Of a stretch of 64,000 bases of DNA, positions 32,963 through 44,621 are shown in pieces. This DNA comes from Symbiodinium natans (lineage: Eukaryota > Sar > Dinophyceae > Suessiales > Symbiodiniaceae). Position 1 is the stretch's first letter. Each line of letters begins with the position of its first letter. Under the pieces are notes generated by a model. That model ran no database searches and had not been told where the DNA came from. It saw only the letters and a list, made by a program, of their open reading frames with translations. The stretch covers positions 482,555 to 546,554 of the forward strand of contig CAJNDS010002035.1 in the NCBI GenBank assembly GCA_905221605.1, in the 5' to 3' direction. A program made the translations under genes and the position numbers.

Positions 32963-33317
32963 AGGCGATGTTGCACGTGGTGTTATGTCCATGCGACGTC
33001 ACGAAAGTTCATGGAAACACGGGAGCTTCCAACATGGCGGCCAGGTATACAGGTCAGTCGGTGATGACTGTCATACTACGATGGATCGACGAAGGCGCGT
33101 GCCTCAGCTGCACCTTATAACCTGAGAATCTTAGAGCCTCAACACTTACAATCTTGTTTCGTTTATAACCTTACAACCTTACACCCTTCTAGCCTTAGAA
33201 CCTTATAGCCGTATGGCCTTATGGCCTTAGAGAACCTTATAGAACTTTAGAACCTTAAAACCTTACAGCAACCGCTTGATACCTCTGGGAAGAGAGGCGC
33301 CCCCCTGGCGGCCTTCG

Positions 33318-33399
33318 GGTTTAGGGTTTAGGGTTTATAGGGTTTAGGGTTTAGGGTTTAGGGTTTAGGGTTTAGGGTTTAGGGTTTAGGGTTTAGGGT
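33318..33399 (+). repeat. interstitial TTTAGGG array
   Basis: Perfect units apart from one TTTATAGGG. It precedes the duplicated PPR block. Confidence 0.95.
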
Positions 33400-33621
33400 G
33401 CCAAGTTACTTACAAGTAAGGTTACCTGCATGGTGACCCGACGTGTCTGTGAACCCTCAAGTCGGGTTCTGTGTCTTAAGGTCCTGAGGTAACCCTAAAC
33501 CCTAAACCCTAAACCCTAAACCCTAAAAAGGTACCATGAACCTCCAAGTCGGGTCCTGAGGCCCTAAGCTCCTAAGGTCCTAAACTTCAAAGGTCCTAAG
33601 GTCCCAGGGTCCCGTCTGGAG

Positions 33622-34260
33622 GTGGGCTTCACACTTCTCATCAACATGCATGCCATGCTTAGTTCTCAGCCCTATACCCTAGACCTCAAAACCCTAAATC
33701 CTAAAGCTTAAAACCCTCAAACCCTAAACCTTAAAACCCTGAACCCTAAAACGCCTAAGAACCCTAAACCGAGCTTATGGACCCTAAACCCTATAGTTAT
33801 AGACCCCTCAACCGAGCTTCTCCGGGTGCTTTGTACGGGGGGCCCCCTCTCAGGTCCGGTGATGTCCCGGGCACGGAGGAGGCCCTGGAGCTGCTCAGCA
33901 AGCAGCCGCGCCCTCGACTAGGCCCCACCCCCTCAACCCTAAACCCTAAACCCTCCCAAAACCCTAAACCCTAAACCCTAAACCCCTAACAAAAAAACAC
34001 GGGATCCTACAAACAGGGTTTTTCGAGCCCGGATGAAAGCCTATGCAAAGGCCGGGCGGGTTGTTGTCTGGGCGGTTTGGGGTTCGGGGTTGAGGGTTCA
34101 GGGTTGTGGGTTTAGGGTTTAGGGTTTCAGCCAGAAAAAACCTAAAGACCGGCAGCATTCTTTCAGAAGGATGAACAGGAAATGGATGCGGCGTCCACGT
34201 AGGCTCTGTAGAGGTTCGACCAGCATGAGCCCTTGGCTGCACTTCGGTCGCGCAGAGCTT
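33622..34260 (+). pseudogene. duplicated, decayed copy of PPR exons d-f
   Basis: Exon d is kept at 33,622-33,656 (VGFTLLINMHA) and exon e at 33,854-33,907 (SGDVPGTEEALELLSKQ), both with the same GC donor positions. The copy of exon f (near 34,035) has lost its KPNLASYTAL part, keeping only MKAYAKAG with a one-base change. The flanks also match: 33,400-34,260 corresponds to 26,000-27,430. It lies between array copies 2 and 3. Confidence 0.7.
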
Positions 34261-34420
34261 CCGCATACGATGACTAATAGGCACCCCCTTGGGATATTTT
34301 TTCTGTTCCCTTGCTGGGTTTAAGAGGACTAAATATTGAGGAATATTTTGTCAGAGGGCTTTAAGGTTCATCCTAGATTAAGTTGAAGGCTTCATTCACC
34401 CTCTTAACTGCGAATCCCAG

Positions 34421-34898
34421 ATGCTTCCCGCACTAGACAGCGCCGTGGTGCACTCCGCAGATGCCCCCGCAGATGGCACAAATGGTGACGTTTCTGCCAC
34501 CTGCACAAGTGCCTCCCCCACATCAGCCCCCACAACTGGCCCCTCAAATTCCCCAGCACGTGGCGCTTCAAGCGTCCGTGCCACCGCCCCCCACGACAGC
34601 ACCCACAGCACCCGCATTGGCCACAGAAAAGCCCGCCAAGCCCGCAAAGCCCACGAAGCCCGCAAAGCCCACAAAGCCGTCGTGGGCGGACCTGTCGGAA
34701 AACCCGATGGCTCCTCCCAGTTCGTGGCTTCCTGGCGAGGCTGAAGAGCTCCCAACGCTTCTCCCCAAGCCTAACACGGGCAAGGGGAAAGGCAAAGGCA
34801 AAGGCAAGGGGAAAGGCAAGGGCAAGAACGGCAACAAAGGAAATGGCAAGGGCCAGGGCGGTCAGGGCAAATCCTGGCGCAATTGGAGCTGGTACTGA
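34421..34898 (+). pseudogene. array protein copy 3, 5'-truncated
   Basis: Homology starts within the PWCGAPQMPPQ part; everything upstream is replaced by unrelated sequence. From an internal Met at 34,461 the frame is open to the NWSWY end (145 codons), with an expanded Gly-Lys tail. It may be untranslated; no normal start region remains. Confidence 0.75.
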
Positions 34899-35957
34899 AG
34901 GCGGGGCGCCACGGCACAGCAATTCGCAGCATGTTGCGCGTGGTGTTGTGTCCATGCGACGTCACGGAAGTTCGGAAGTTCATGGAAACATGGAAGCTTC
35001 CAACACGCCCAGGAATACAGGAGAATCGGTGATGACTGTCAAAGTTTCAAAGTAAGATGGATCGACGAAGGCACGGGCCTCAGCTGCACCTGTGCCGTCG
35101 CATCGCGCTTGCCTGCATCTGTTCGGCCGCAAGGACAATAGGCTCATGACCAAGTGAGTGCTCCAGCCGCTGCAGCTGCGCGGCCCGAAGCTCGAATGAG
35201 CACTGTCGCGTTAGAGGCTGCTCAGCAAGGCTTACAAGGGGTGACAAAGCCTTCCCCCTGTTGAATGGTTTAATGTTTCAGCACCTCGCCAAGCGACTCC
35301 CATCGTACTGGGTGCAGTTTTGCTGCCTGCAGCCGAGGGAATGTGTGATGTGGCCCTGCCAGCATCTAAGACTGAAGGACATATTGTTATTGTTTCCACG
35401 GCATCGTGGCGGATGGTGCAGCAAGACAAAGTTCACACCAGACTTTTACGTCACAGTGGCACTCCTACGACGCTCATGCTGCGAAAGTTGCTGCATGCTT
35501 TCAGTATACACTCACTACACTACACCCTAAGCCGGTGAAACACGGAATCCAGAACCAGCCTCGGATGAGGATTGAAGCTGAGCCTCCTCACCCTGCATGT
35601 CTCTCTTTCACCTGAACGCTCTAACCCTATAGACCCTTTGCCAGCAGGGTTGCTGCAGACGCGGCATGTGCCATGGCTTCCTTTGCATCTTGGATCCTTC
35701 TGCTTCATCCGGCCTCAAGAGTAGGAAGTAGGATTTCGGGCGCTGTAGGGTTCAAGGATTCTTATTGAACTGTGTAAATTCCGGGTTTCTTCACTCCCCC
35801 ACCCTACTGAGAAGCAGCACGCTCTTTCTTGGGCTCTGAGGGTTTAGAAGCAGCACGCTCATCCCTGGGGTCTGAGGTTTAGAAACTTTCCAGGGTTTTC
35901 AAGCGGAACGGTAGATCTACGGGACCCCCCTCTTCCTGCTTTGATTCGCGATGCGCA

Positions 35958-36358
35958 ATGGCCGATGTAGCTGCCTTGCCGCTTGCTGCTGGGCCACTCC
36001 GACACAAGTCTTCTTTTGCAGCACTATCACTAGCATGGGCACAGCCTTATAAAAACCCTGAGAGCCCAAAGCTCTGCACATCTCTGAGCATACGCATACC
36101 CCGAGCAGCCCTTAGAGACCGTTGTGCCACAAGCACGAGGTCCCCAAGTTCCCGTAGACACCGTATCGGTTGGAAGCCCTCGCGCCCTGTATACCCTCGA
36201 ACCCCTAATCGTCCTCACCCTAAGCCCTCGAACTCCGAAACGACTTCGTAGCCGAAGGTATCCTTCTGGGCACATCACTCGGCTGCCTTGCGGGCTTCGT
36301 GCAGTTCTTTGTTGGGAAGACAGATGCCAAGGTCGCGAAGGGCAGGGTACAAGGTTGA
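35958..36358 (+). CDS. possible two-exon small protein, copy 1
   Basis: Two segments stay coding-like in both copies (compare 46,502-46,940). The first, from ATG 35,958, reads MADVAALPLAAGPLR. The second, 36,257-36,358, reads GILLGTSLGCLAGF then VQFFVGKTDAKVAKGRVQG-stop, and includes a likely membrane helix. Between the copies the second segment shows three synonymous changes and three conservative or moderate replacements. Here the sequence between is open, but in the second copy it is interrupted, so an intron is likely. Family not recognised. Confidence 0.4.
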
Positions 36359-36989
36359 GGATTTACTAGCTGGTAATAGTTTTTGGTTCTGGGTTCCCAC
36401 TACTGCTACTTCTACTCGTACCTACAAAGTGTATACTTTTTCTCCAGGGCCTACTCCAAAGTAGGGCTATAGGGTTTCGGGTTTTTGGGGTTTGCAGGTT
36501 TTTTTGTCAGGAATTCATGTTAGGGGCCTCTGTTACTTGCTTCACAATTCCCTCCAACATTGCGAGATGTTCGCGCACGTCCTAGAATGTCTGGAGCAGG
36601 AGCTCTTCTCAGCAAGTTCCGGCTGCCCAGCACCTCCGGCCCCCTCCCCAACCCCCTTAAAAAGCCGTAACAAACCGATTTTCGGAATGCGAAGAATCTT
36701 CGGGCGAGTCCCCCTCCGCGAGAATCAATTTAGGCGTTGGATGTTGGAGCTCTATGCTCACGAAGCCCCCTAAACCCTCCAAACTCCTTGAACTCTCTCC
36801 ACGGGACCCTGGAGACTCCTGCAATCCCCCAACCCCGCAAGAGCTGCGAAGCTGCCCTGAAAAACAAAACCCTAGAACCATCTACAACCCCAAACCATCA
36901 CCCCCAACCCTTGGGCCTTAAGCACTATCTATCCTGTTGAGCCCCTACCGACCTTGTCTAAGCTCTACCCCGCCCGCCCCTGCGATAAT

Positions 36990-37700
36990 CAAGTCAAGAC
37001 TAGGCTACGCAAGTTGACCTCTCACCAGCTTGTAGAAAAGATGCAACCTGCATATCTTAAAGGGCAGTTGTACTGAGACCACAGGCCCCAAGCTCCCTTA
37101 TCAGCAGGAACCAAACGTGCCTTCTGCAGAGAAGGGGTGGGGAGCGTGAGGGAGGGCGTCCTGAGAACCAACATGCCACCATAGACATGACAGGTTCGGA
37201 GGTTCTGAACCCCCCCCCCAAGTCAGTTTGGCCTCAACCCCGAAAAAAACCTTACGGTAAACCCTAAACCCTAAACCCTAAACCCTAAATCCTCTAAACC
37301 CCAGTTGGCCTCCCGCAGGCCGGATGCCTTCTGCATCAAGCCGCTGGAGTTGGCCCCAGGCGCGCGCGACACCCCCCAGCCTTGATCCAACTGACCCCCG
37401 GTTTAGGGACTGTAGGGTTTAGGTTTCAGGGTTTAGGGCTCAGGTTTCGTGAGGGGCTAGGGGCTTCTGGGCTTGTGAAGAGTCAGGGGTTTAGTTGCTG
37501 GTTCCTAACCCACCCTAGACCCTAAACCCTAAACCCTCTACCCTCTACCCTCTAAACCCTAAACCCTAAACCCTATAAACCGTATAACTAAAGCCTCGCC
37601 TTCGCAACTTGCACCTTCGGGTTGAAGCCTTCTCAGAAAAAGCCAGGCGTCGCCGCCTTTCCTTGAACAGCCTCACCTACCTGTGCCCCGCACGCACCTG
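36990..37700. repeat. array flanking block U (copy 2)
   Basis: Matches 29,750-30,430, upstream of array copy 4. A CCCTAAA run (37,258-37,290) and a CCCTCTA variant (37,530-37,575) have grown inside this copy. Confidence 0.65.
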
Positions 37701-38156
37701 AGATCGACTTCTCCAAAACTTGAAAGATCACACCCGCACCCTATAACCCTACAGTACTTGTACAACTATCCTGTGAACCTTCAAGTAGAGGGTCCTCAGT
37801 GACTCTGCTTGTTCTGCCGAACAAATTCGGGAAGTGCCTTATGTCCCCATGAATGATGTGTACCCCTTGAAGGCTTGAAGGGGCCGCACAGAAACCGTGG
37901 CTTCTAAATCCCAGAATGCCGATAAAGAGCCAGGAGGCCCCGCGGCTCGCGCGCCCTGGGCGGAGCACACGTTGGCGATGGAAAAGCGAGCCGGGCCCTC
38001 TCTTTCATTGGTTCTGGGGTTGAGGGGGTCGTAGCCTAGGATAACTAAAGTTCGGAGAATTTGGGCTGCACAGTGGCTGAGCAGACATGGGTGTATCCGG
38101 GAGTGAAGCAAAAGTGAAGCTGTCCCTGATGTGCCTCACGAATCCTTCTGCTCCAC

Positions 38157-38887
38157 ATGCCCACTGTGTTTGTCGCGCAGCAGTGGCGCAGCAGCTATCA
38201 GTTCAAGCGGCCACAAGCCACCAGCATCATGGCTGATGTGCAGCAGATCGTACAGCTGCCGCCGGCCTTTGTTGGCGAGCAAGCTGTCTACGGCCTTCAG
38301 TACCGTGGAGGGCTGGCGCCCCCACCCGAGTGGTGGGCACACATCGCTCATCCGCTGGCGCCTGGCCCCCACAGCGCGTTCGCATACAAGCGGTGCCTGT
38401 GCATCCCTGCCACCTGTGGCAGTCCATCCCACTGCTGGCAAGGATACACAGGCACCGCTTGTACGCGAACGGGTTATGGGGGCCAGGGCCCCACCAGACA
38501 GAGCCGTGGTGCGGCGCTCCACAGATGATGGCACAAATGGTGACGTATCTGCCACCTGCACAAGTGCCTCCCACACATCAGCCCCCACAACTTGCCCCTC
38601 AACTCCCCCAGCATGTGGCGCTTCAAGCCTCCGTGCCACCGTCCCCTGCTGTGACAGCGCCCACGCCCGCATCCTCCAGAGAAGAAGCCCACGGGCGACC
38701 TGTCGGAAAACCCGGTGGCTCCTCCGAGTTCGTGGCTTCCTGGCGAGGCTGAAGAGCTCCCAACGCTGGCAAGGGCAAGAACTCCTGCAAAGGCAAGGGC
38801 AAGAACTCCAAGAACTCCAGCAGAGGAAATGGCAAGGGCCAGGGTGGTCAGGGCCAGGGCAAATCCTGGCACGATTGGAGCTGGTAG
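38157..38887 (+). pseudogene. array protein copy 4, frameshifted
   Basis: Starts MPTVFVAQQW, passes the internal ATGGCTGATGTGCAGCAG start (38,229) and QQIVQLPPAFVGEQAVYGL, then leaves frame after an inverted insertion (38,361-38,487). Later parts survive in other frames: APQMMAQMVTYLPPAQVPP, WLPGEAEELPTL, and a Gly-Lys tail ending HDWSW-stop at 38,887. At least three frame changes. The last Tyr of the family is lost to an earlier stop. Confidence 0.8.
38361..38487. repeat. inverted duplication within array copy 4
   Basis: 38,361-38,413 (CCTGGCCCCCACAG... through ATCCCTGCC) is repeated in reverse complement at about 38,431-38,487 (ending GGGGGCCAGG). Intact copies have only the forward version. 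Confidence 0.85.
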
Positions 38888-39352
38888 TGAGGGCGGGGCG
38901 CCACATCACGGCAATTCGCAGCATGTTGCGCGTGGTGTCCATGCGACGTCACGCAAGTTCCTGGAAACATGGAAGCTTCCAACATGGAAAGGTATACAGG
39001 ACAGGTGATGACTGTCATAGTACGATGGATCGACGAAGGCAGCCGAAGGCACGTGCCTCAGTTGCACCTGTGGTGGTGCACTTGTATGCATCTGTTGGGC
39101 CATAAGGATGCGAGGCTCATGAGCAACTCCTCATTCTGTGAAAGTTGCTGCGCGCTTTCAGGACACCATAAGCTCCCAACCGTATAGACCCTAACCCGGA
39201 GAAAAATGGAATCTAGAACCAACCCCCTCAGGTAAGCATTGCCGTGCAACAGGCCTCCTCGCCTTGCAGTTGTCTTCTTGAACTCTGCAAACCCCTTTAA
39301 CAGCCCTAAAGCGGAGAGATCTGAAATCCAGAGTCCAGAGCTGTGAGGGGTC

Positions 39353-39444
39353 GTTTAGGGTTTAGGGTTTAGGGTTTAGGGTTTAGGGTTTAGGGTTTAG
39401 GGTTTAGGGTTTAGGGTTTAGGGTTTAGGGTTTAGGGTTTAGGG
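39353..39444 (+). repeat. interstitial TTTAGGG array
   Basis: About 13 perfect units between array copy 4 and the next flanking block. Confidence 0.95.
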
Positions 39445-39966
39445 CTCCGAACCCTGAAGGCCCGATCGCAGTCATGTGCTATTCCTCGTGTCCAGCTTGT
39501 TCGTAGTCGAATGGCTACTCGAATGGTCCTTGTTGGCCTTGCTCGTGAGCCTTGAGAAGCCCGCTAAAGTCTCCTCGCCGTGCATTTTCTCTTGACTCCG
39601 TCATGTTGAAGGGTGCATCGCCCTGAAACCCTAAACACCCTATAAAACGTAAACACCCTATAAACCCTATACACCCCACAGACCCTAGTCACAAACCCCT
39701 AAAACCCTTGCCAGAAGGGTTGCCGCAGTCGTGGTAATCATGGGCTGGCTATCGCTGCCACCAGCTCACCTTATTAGGAACCAAGGGTTCCTATGGACTA
39801 GAAAACAAGTTGGGGTGCCTCGTTCCCCCCCAGTCCCTACTGAGAAGCAGCACGCGCTCATCCCCGGGCTCTGAGGGCTGGGAAGCTTTCTAATTCGCTG
39901 TGTAGGGTTTTCGGGTGCCTGGCTCGCAGCAGACCTGCGGGGCTCCCGCGTGGCTCCTTTGATGCT

Positions 39967-40060
39967 ATGACCGACGTGGCTGCCTTGCCGCTTGCTGCTG
40001 GGCCACTCCGCCGCAACAAGTCTTGGCTTTTTGCAGCGTTCGCATGGGCACGTTTTCGCG
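39967..40060 (+). pseudogene. first segment of the possible two-exon small protein, isolated
   Basis: Reads MTDVAALPLAAGPLRRNKSW from ATG 39,967, matching the starts at 35,958 and 46,502. The second segment (GILLGTSLGC) is absent downstream; the sequence runs directly into flanking block U. Confidence 0.5.
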
Positions 40061-41055
40061 GCTTCGTCCTGCTCAATCCTTATAACTTAACCTTTGGAAG
40101 ATTTTCTTGCGTCTTGACGGTTGGAACTGACTCTCCAAAAGCAGAAGCTTTCTGACATCTCCGACCAGATTTTATGGACCCTAGATTTTAAAGGGTAGTT
40201 GCGCTGAGACCAAGGCCCGCAACCCTTAACGCTCTCTCCGGGGACGGGTGGCCGGGGGGGAGGGTGATGGGGGGGGGGGGGGGATCCTGAGAGCCAAACA
40301 TGCCTGAGGGTTTAGGGTTTAGGGTTTAGCGTTTAGCGTTTAGCGTTTAGCGTTTAGGGTTTAGGGCTTAGGGTTCCAGAACCCCTCAGAAGTGTAGGTA
40401 GCCAGCTATACGGTTTTGGCCCGAAACCCTGAAACCACATGTTTGAAAGTCAAATAGAACCTAAACACCAGATGGCTTAGTGGCTTGCAGGCCGGAAGCC
40501 TCGCGCATCAAGCCGTTGGAGTTGGCTTCAACTGCCTCAAGCTTTTGGGTTTAGGGAGTTTAGGGTCCGGGGATTGTAGGTTTAGGGTTTAGGTGTTTGG
40601 GGTTCAGTTTTCGGTCAGTTGGGGCTTGAGGGGCTAGGCGCCACCTTTCCTTGAATCATCTCCCCGTACGCGCCTGTTGTCGACTGTCTTATCCCTGACG
40701 AAGTCGAACCTTCAAGTCAAGTAGAACGTTCTCACTAGTACTCTGCTTGTTCTGAATCGGAAGGAGGCACCGTATGCCCCCCAGGATGATGTGCAGCCCT
40801 TGAAGGGGCCATAGAGAAGCACGCTGGCGATGGAAAAGCGCGCAGCGTGCCTTGCCACAGTTCTGTCCTCTTGCACTTAACTCCCCGCAGCGGGCTTGCC
40901 GACACATCCCGAGCATGGGAGCTTTGGGATCGACATGGCATCATCGTCTGCCACTCATCGAGTGATCCTTGATGCCCCTTACCTTCTCCATCACGTTGTT
41001 GCTCACCAGTGGCTCAGCAGCAGTATAGCAACGGCCGCAAGCCTCCAGCTTCGTC

Positions 41056-41823
41056 ATGGCTGCCCAGCAGATCGTGCAGCTGCCGCCGGCCTTTGTCGGC
41101 GAGCAGGCTGTTTATGGCCCTGACTACCGTGGAGGGCTGGCGCCTCCACCCGAGTGGTGGGCACACATCGCCCACCCGTTGGCGCCATGGCCCCCACAGC
41201 CCGTTCGCGTGCAAGCAGTGGCTGTGCATCCCTGCCAACAGTGGCACTCCATCATGGGCTTGAGTTATCAACCCATGCCCATGCCCCAGCCAACAGTGCC
41301 ATGGTGTTGTGCGCCACAAATGCCTCACATGCCCATTGCACACACCATGCCCCACCAGACAGAGCCGTGGTGCGGGACTCCACAGATGCCCCCACAGCTG
41401 GCACAAATGGTGACGTTTCTGCCACCTGCACAAGTGCCTCCCCCACATCAGCCCCCACAACTGGCCCCTCAACTTCCCCAGCACGTGGCGCTTCAAGCGT
41501 CCGTGCCACCGCCCCCCACGACAGCACCCACAGCACCCGCATTGGCCACAGAAAAGCCCGCCAAGCCCGCAAAGCCCACGAAGCCCGCAAAGCCCACAAA
41601 GCCGTCGTGGGCGGACCTGTCGGAAAACCCGATGGCTCCTCCCAGTTCGTGGCTTCCTGGCGAGGCTGAAGAGCTCCCAACGCTTCTCCCCAAGCCCAAC
41701 ACGGGCAAGGGGAAAGGCAAAGGCAAAGGCAAGGGCAAAGGCAAGGGCAAGAGCTCCAGTAAAGGAAATGGCAAGGGTCAGGGCGGTCAGGGCAAATCCT
41801 GGCGCAATTGGAGCTGGTACTGA
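41056..41823 (+). CDS. Pro-rich, Lys/Gly-tailed array protein, copy 5 (intact, 255 aa)
   Basis: The start MAAQQIVQLPPAF is chosen because an in-frame TAG lies 24 nt upstream; the ATGGCT start is shared with copies 2, 4, 6 and 7. Domain order is as in copy 1: PPPEWW, a His/Met/Cys/Pro-rich middle, Pro/Gln stretch, Lys-Pro-Ala/Thr repeat, SWADLSENPM, then a Gly-Lys tail and NWSWY. A two-base insertion relative to copy 1 (AGTATAGC for AGTAGC) puts the upstream MPTSFVA start out of frame, so the N-terminus differs between subgroups. Units 5, 6 and 7 are spaced 1,780 and 1,786 bp. Confidence 0.7.
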   Translation: MAAQQIVQLPPAFVGEQAVYGPDYRGGLAPPPEWWAHIAHPLAPWPPQPVRVQAVAVHPCQQWHSIMGLSYQPMPMPQPTVPWCCAPQMPHMPIAHTMPHQTEPWCGTPQMPPQLAQMVTFLPPAQVPPPHQPPQLAPQLPQHVALQASVPPPPTTAPTAPALATEKPAKPAKPTKPAKPTKPSWADLSENPMAPPSSWLPGEAEELPTLLPKPNTGKGKGKGKGKGKGKGKSSSKGNGKGQGGQGKSWRNWSWY

Positions 41824-42835
41824 AGGCGGGGCGCCACGGCGCAGCAATTCGCAGCATGTTGCGCGTGGTGTTGTGTCTATGCAACGTCACGGAAGTTCAT
41901 GCATGGAAACATGGAAGCTTCCAACATGGCCAGGTGTACAGGACAGTCGGTGATGACTGTCAAAGTAAGATGGATCGACGAAGGCGCGCGCCTCAGCTGC
42001 ACCAGTGCCGTCGCATCGCACTTGCCTGCATCCGTTCGGCCGCAAGGACAACACGCTCCTGACCAAGTCAGTGCTCCAGCTCTGTCGCGTTAGAGGCTAT
42101 AAGGCTTACAAGGGGTGACAAAGCCTTCCCCCTGTTCAATGGTTTCATGTTTCAGCACCTCGCCAAGCGACTGCCATCGTACTGAGTGCGGTTTTGCTGC
42201 CATCCGGGAGAATGTTTTGATTGGCCCTTCCAGCATTTCAAGACTGCGTAATGTTTTTTTGCACGGCATCGTGGCGGATGATGCAGCAAGACGAGTTCAC
42301 ATGAGACTCTTAGACATCACAGTGGCATCGCCGTGGCACTCCTATGACTCTCATGCTGTGAAAGTTTCTGCATGCTTTCAGGTCACCTAAGCCAACAGCC
42401 CTAAACCTTAAACCGGAAAAAGCCCTCGGATTAGGATTGCCGTGACGCCCTGTGGACAGTCGAGAAATTATTCGTATAGTCCTTATCGGCCTTACTAGCG
42501 GCGCGCCCTTGAAACCCCTAAAGCCTCCTCACCGAACTGCAGCGCAGGGCAGGGCCCGCTGGCGATGAAAAAAAAGCGCAGCGTGCCTGGCCACAGTTCC
42601 GTCCTCTCGTATTTAGCGCTAAACTTCTCGCAGCGGGCTTGCCGACAGATCCCGAGAAAGCTTTCGAAAGCTGATAGACATGCGAGAGTGAAGCAGGAGT
42701 GAGAGTTGTCTGCAAGTCACCAGAGTAATCCTTGATGTGCCTCGCGAATCCTTCTGCTCCACATGCCCACTTCGTTTGTCGCGCACCAGTGGCTCAGCAG
42801 CAGTATAGCAACGGCCGCAAGCCTCCAGCTTCGTC

Positions 42836-43602
42836 ATGGCTGCCCAGCAGATCGTGCAGCTGCCGCCGGCCTTTGTCGGCGAGCAGGCTGTTTATGGCCC
42901 TGACTACCGTGGAGGGCTGGCGCCTCCACCCGAGTGGTGGGCACACATCGCCCACCCGTTGGCGCCATGGCCCCCACAGCCCGTTCGCGTGCAAGCAGTG
43001 GCTGTGCATCCCTGCCAACAGTGGCACTCCATCATGGGCTTGAGTTATCAACCCATGCCCATGCCCAGCCAACAGTGCCATGGTGTTGTGCGCCACAAAT
43101 GCCTCACATGCCCATTGCACACACCATGCCCCACCAGACAGAGCCGTGGTGCGGGACTCCACAGATGCCCCCACAGCTGGCACAAATGGTGACGTTTCTG
43201 CCACCTGCACAAGTGCCTCCCCCACATCAGCCCCCACAACTGGCCCCTCAACTTCCCCAGCACGTGGTGCTTCAAGCGTCCGTGCCACCGCCCCCCACGA
43301 CAGCACCCACAGCACCCGCATTGGCCACAGAAAAGCCCGCCAAGCCCGCAAAGCCCACGAAGCCCGCAAAGCCCACAAAGCCGTCGTGGGCGGACCTGTC
43401 GGAAAACCCGATGGCTCCTCCCAGTTCGTGGCTTCCTGGCGAGGCTGAAGAGCTCCCAACGCTTCTCCCCAAGCCCAACACGGGCAAGGGGAAAGGCAAA
43501 GGCAAAGGCAAGGGGAAAGGCAAGGGCAAGAGCTCCAGCAAAGGAAATGGCAAGGGTCAGGGCGGTCAGGGCAAATCCTGGCGCAATTGGAGCTGGTACT
43601 GA
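42836..43602 (+). pseudogene. array protein copy 6, one-base frameshift
   Basis: Almost identical to copies 5 and 7, but one C is missing in a C run near 43,067, so the frame stops at 43,192 after 118 codons (ending HKW). The remainder (QPTVPWCCAPQMP to NWSWY) is otherwise intact. Either a very young pseudogene or a homopolymer sequencing error. Confidence 0.75.
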
Positions 43603-44621
43603 AGGCGGGGCGCCACGGCGCAGCAATTCGCAGCATGTTGCGCGTGGTGTTGTGTCTATATGCAACGTCACGGAAGTTCATGCATGGAAACATGGAAGCT
43701 TCCAACATGGCCAGGTGTACAGGACAGTCGGTGATGACTGTCAAAGTAAGATGGATCGACGAAGGCGCGCGCCTCAGCTGCACCAGTGCCGTCGCATCGC
43801 ACTTGCCTGCATCCGTTCGGCCGCAAGGACAACACGCTCCTGACCAAGTCAGTGCTCCAGCTCTGTCGCGTTAGAGGCTATAAGGCTTACAAGGGGTGAC
43901 AAAGCCTTCCCCCTGTTCAATGGTTTCATGTTTCAGCACCTCGCCAAGCGACTGCCATCGTACTGAGTGCGGTTTTGCTGCCATCCGGGAGAATGTTTGA
44001 TTGGCCCTTCCAGCATTTCAAGACTGCGTAATGTTTTTTGCACGGCATCGTGGCGGATGATGCAGCAAGACGAGTTCACATGAGACTCTTAGACATCACA
44101 GTGGCATCACCGTGGCACTCCTATGACGCTCATGCTGTGAAAGTTTCTGCATGCTTTCAGGTCACCTAAGCCAGCAGCCCTAAACCTTAAACCGGAAAAA
44201 ACCCTCGGATGAGGATTGCCGTGACGCCCTGTTGACAGTCGAGAAATTATTCGTATAGTCCTTATCGGCCTTACTAGCGGCGCGCCCTTGAAACCCCTAA
44301 GGCCTCCTCACCGAACTGCAGCGCAGGGCAGGGCCCGCTGGCGATGAAAAAAAGCGCAGCGTGCCTGGCCACAGTTCCGTCCTCTCGTATTTAGCGCTAA
44401 ACTTCTCGCAGCGGGCTTGCCGACAGATCCCGAGAAAGCTTTCGAAAGCTGATAGACTGATAGACATGCGAGAGTGCAGCAGGAGTGAGAGTTGCCTGCA
44501 AGTCACCAGAGTAATCCTTGATGTGCCTCGCGAATCCTTCTGCTCCACATGCCCACTTCGTTTGTCGCGCACCAGTGGCTCAGCAGCAGTATAGCAACGG
44601 CCGCAAGCAACCAGCTTCCTC

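Noticed and set aside
41014-41847. Long minus-strand open frame (277 codons) opposite array copy 5, with equivalents at the other copies
   Set aside because: It mirrors the GC-rich plus-strand gene, has Gly/Leu/Pro/Arg low complexity, and the conserved domain order and stop are on the plus strand.
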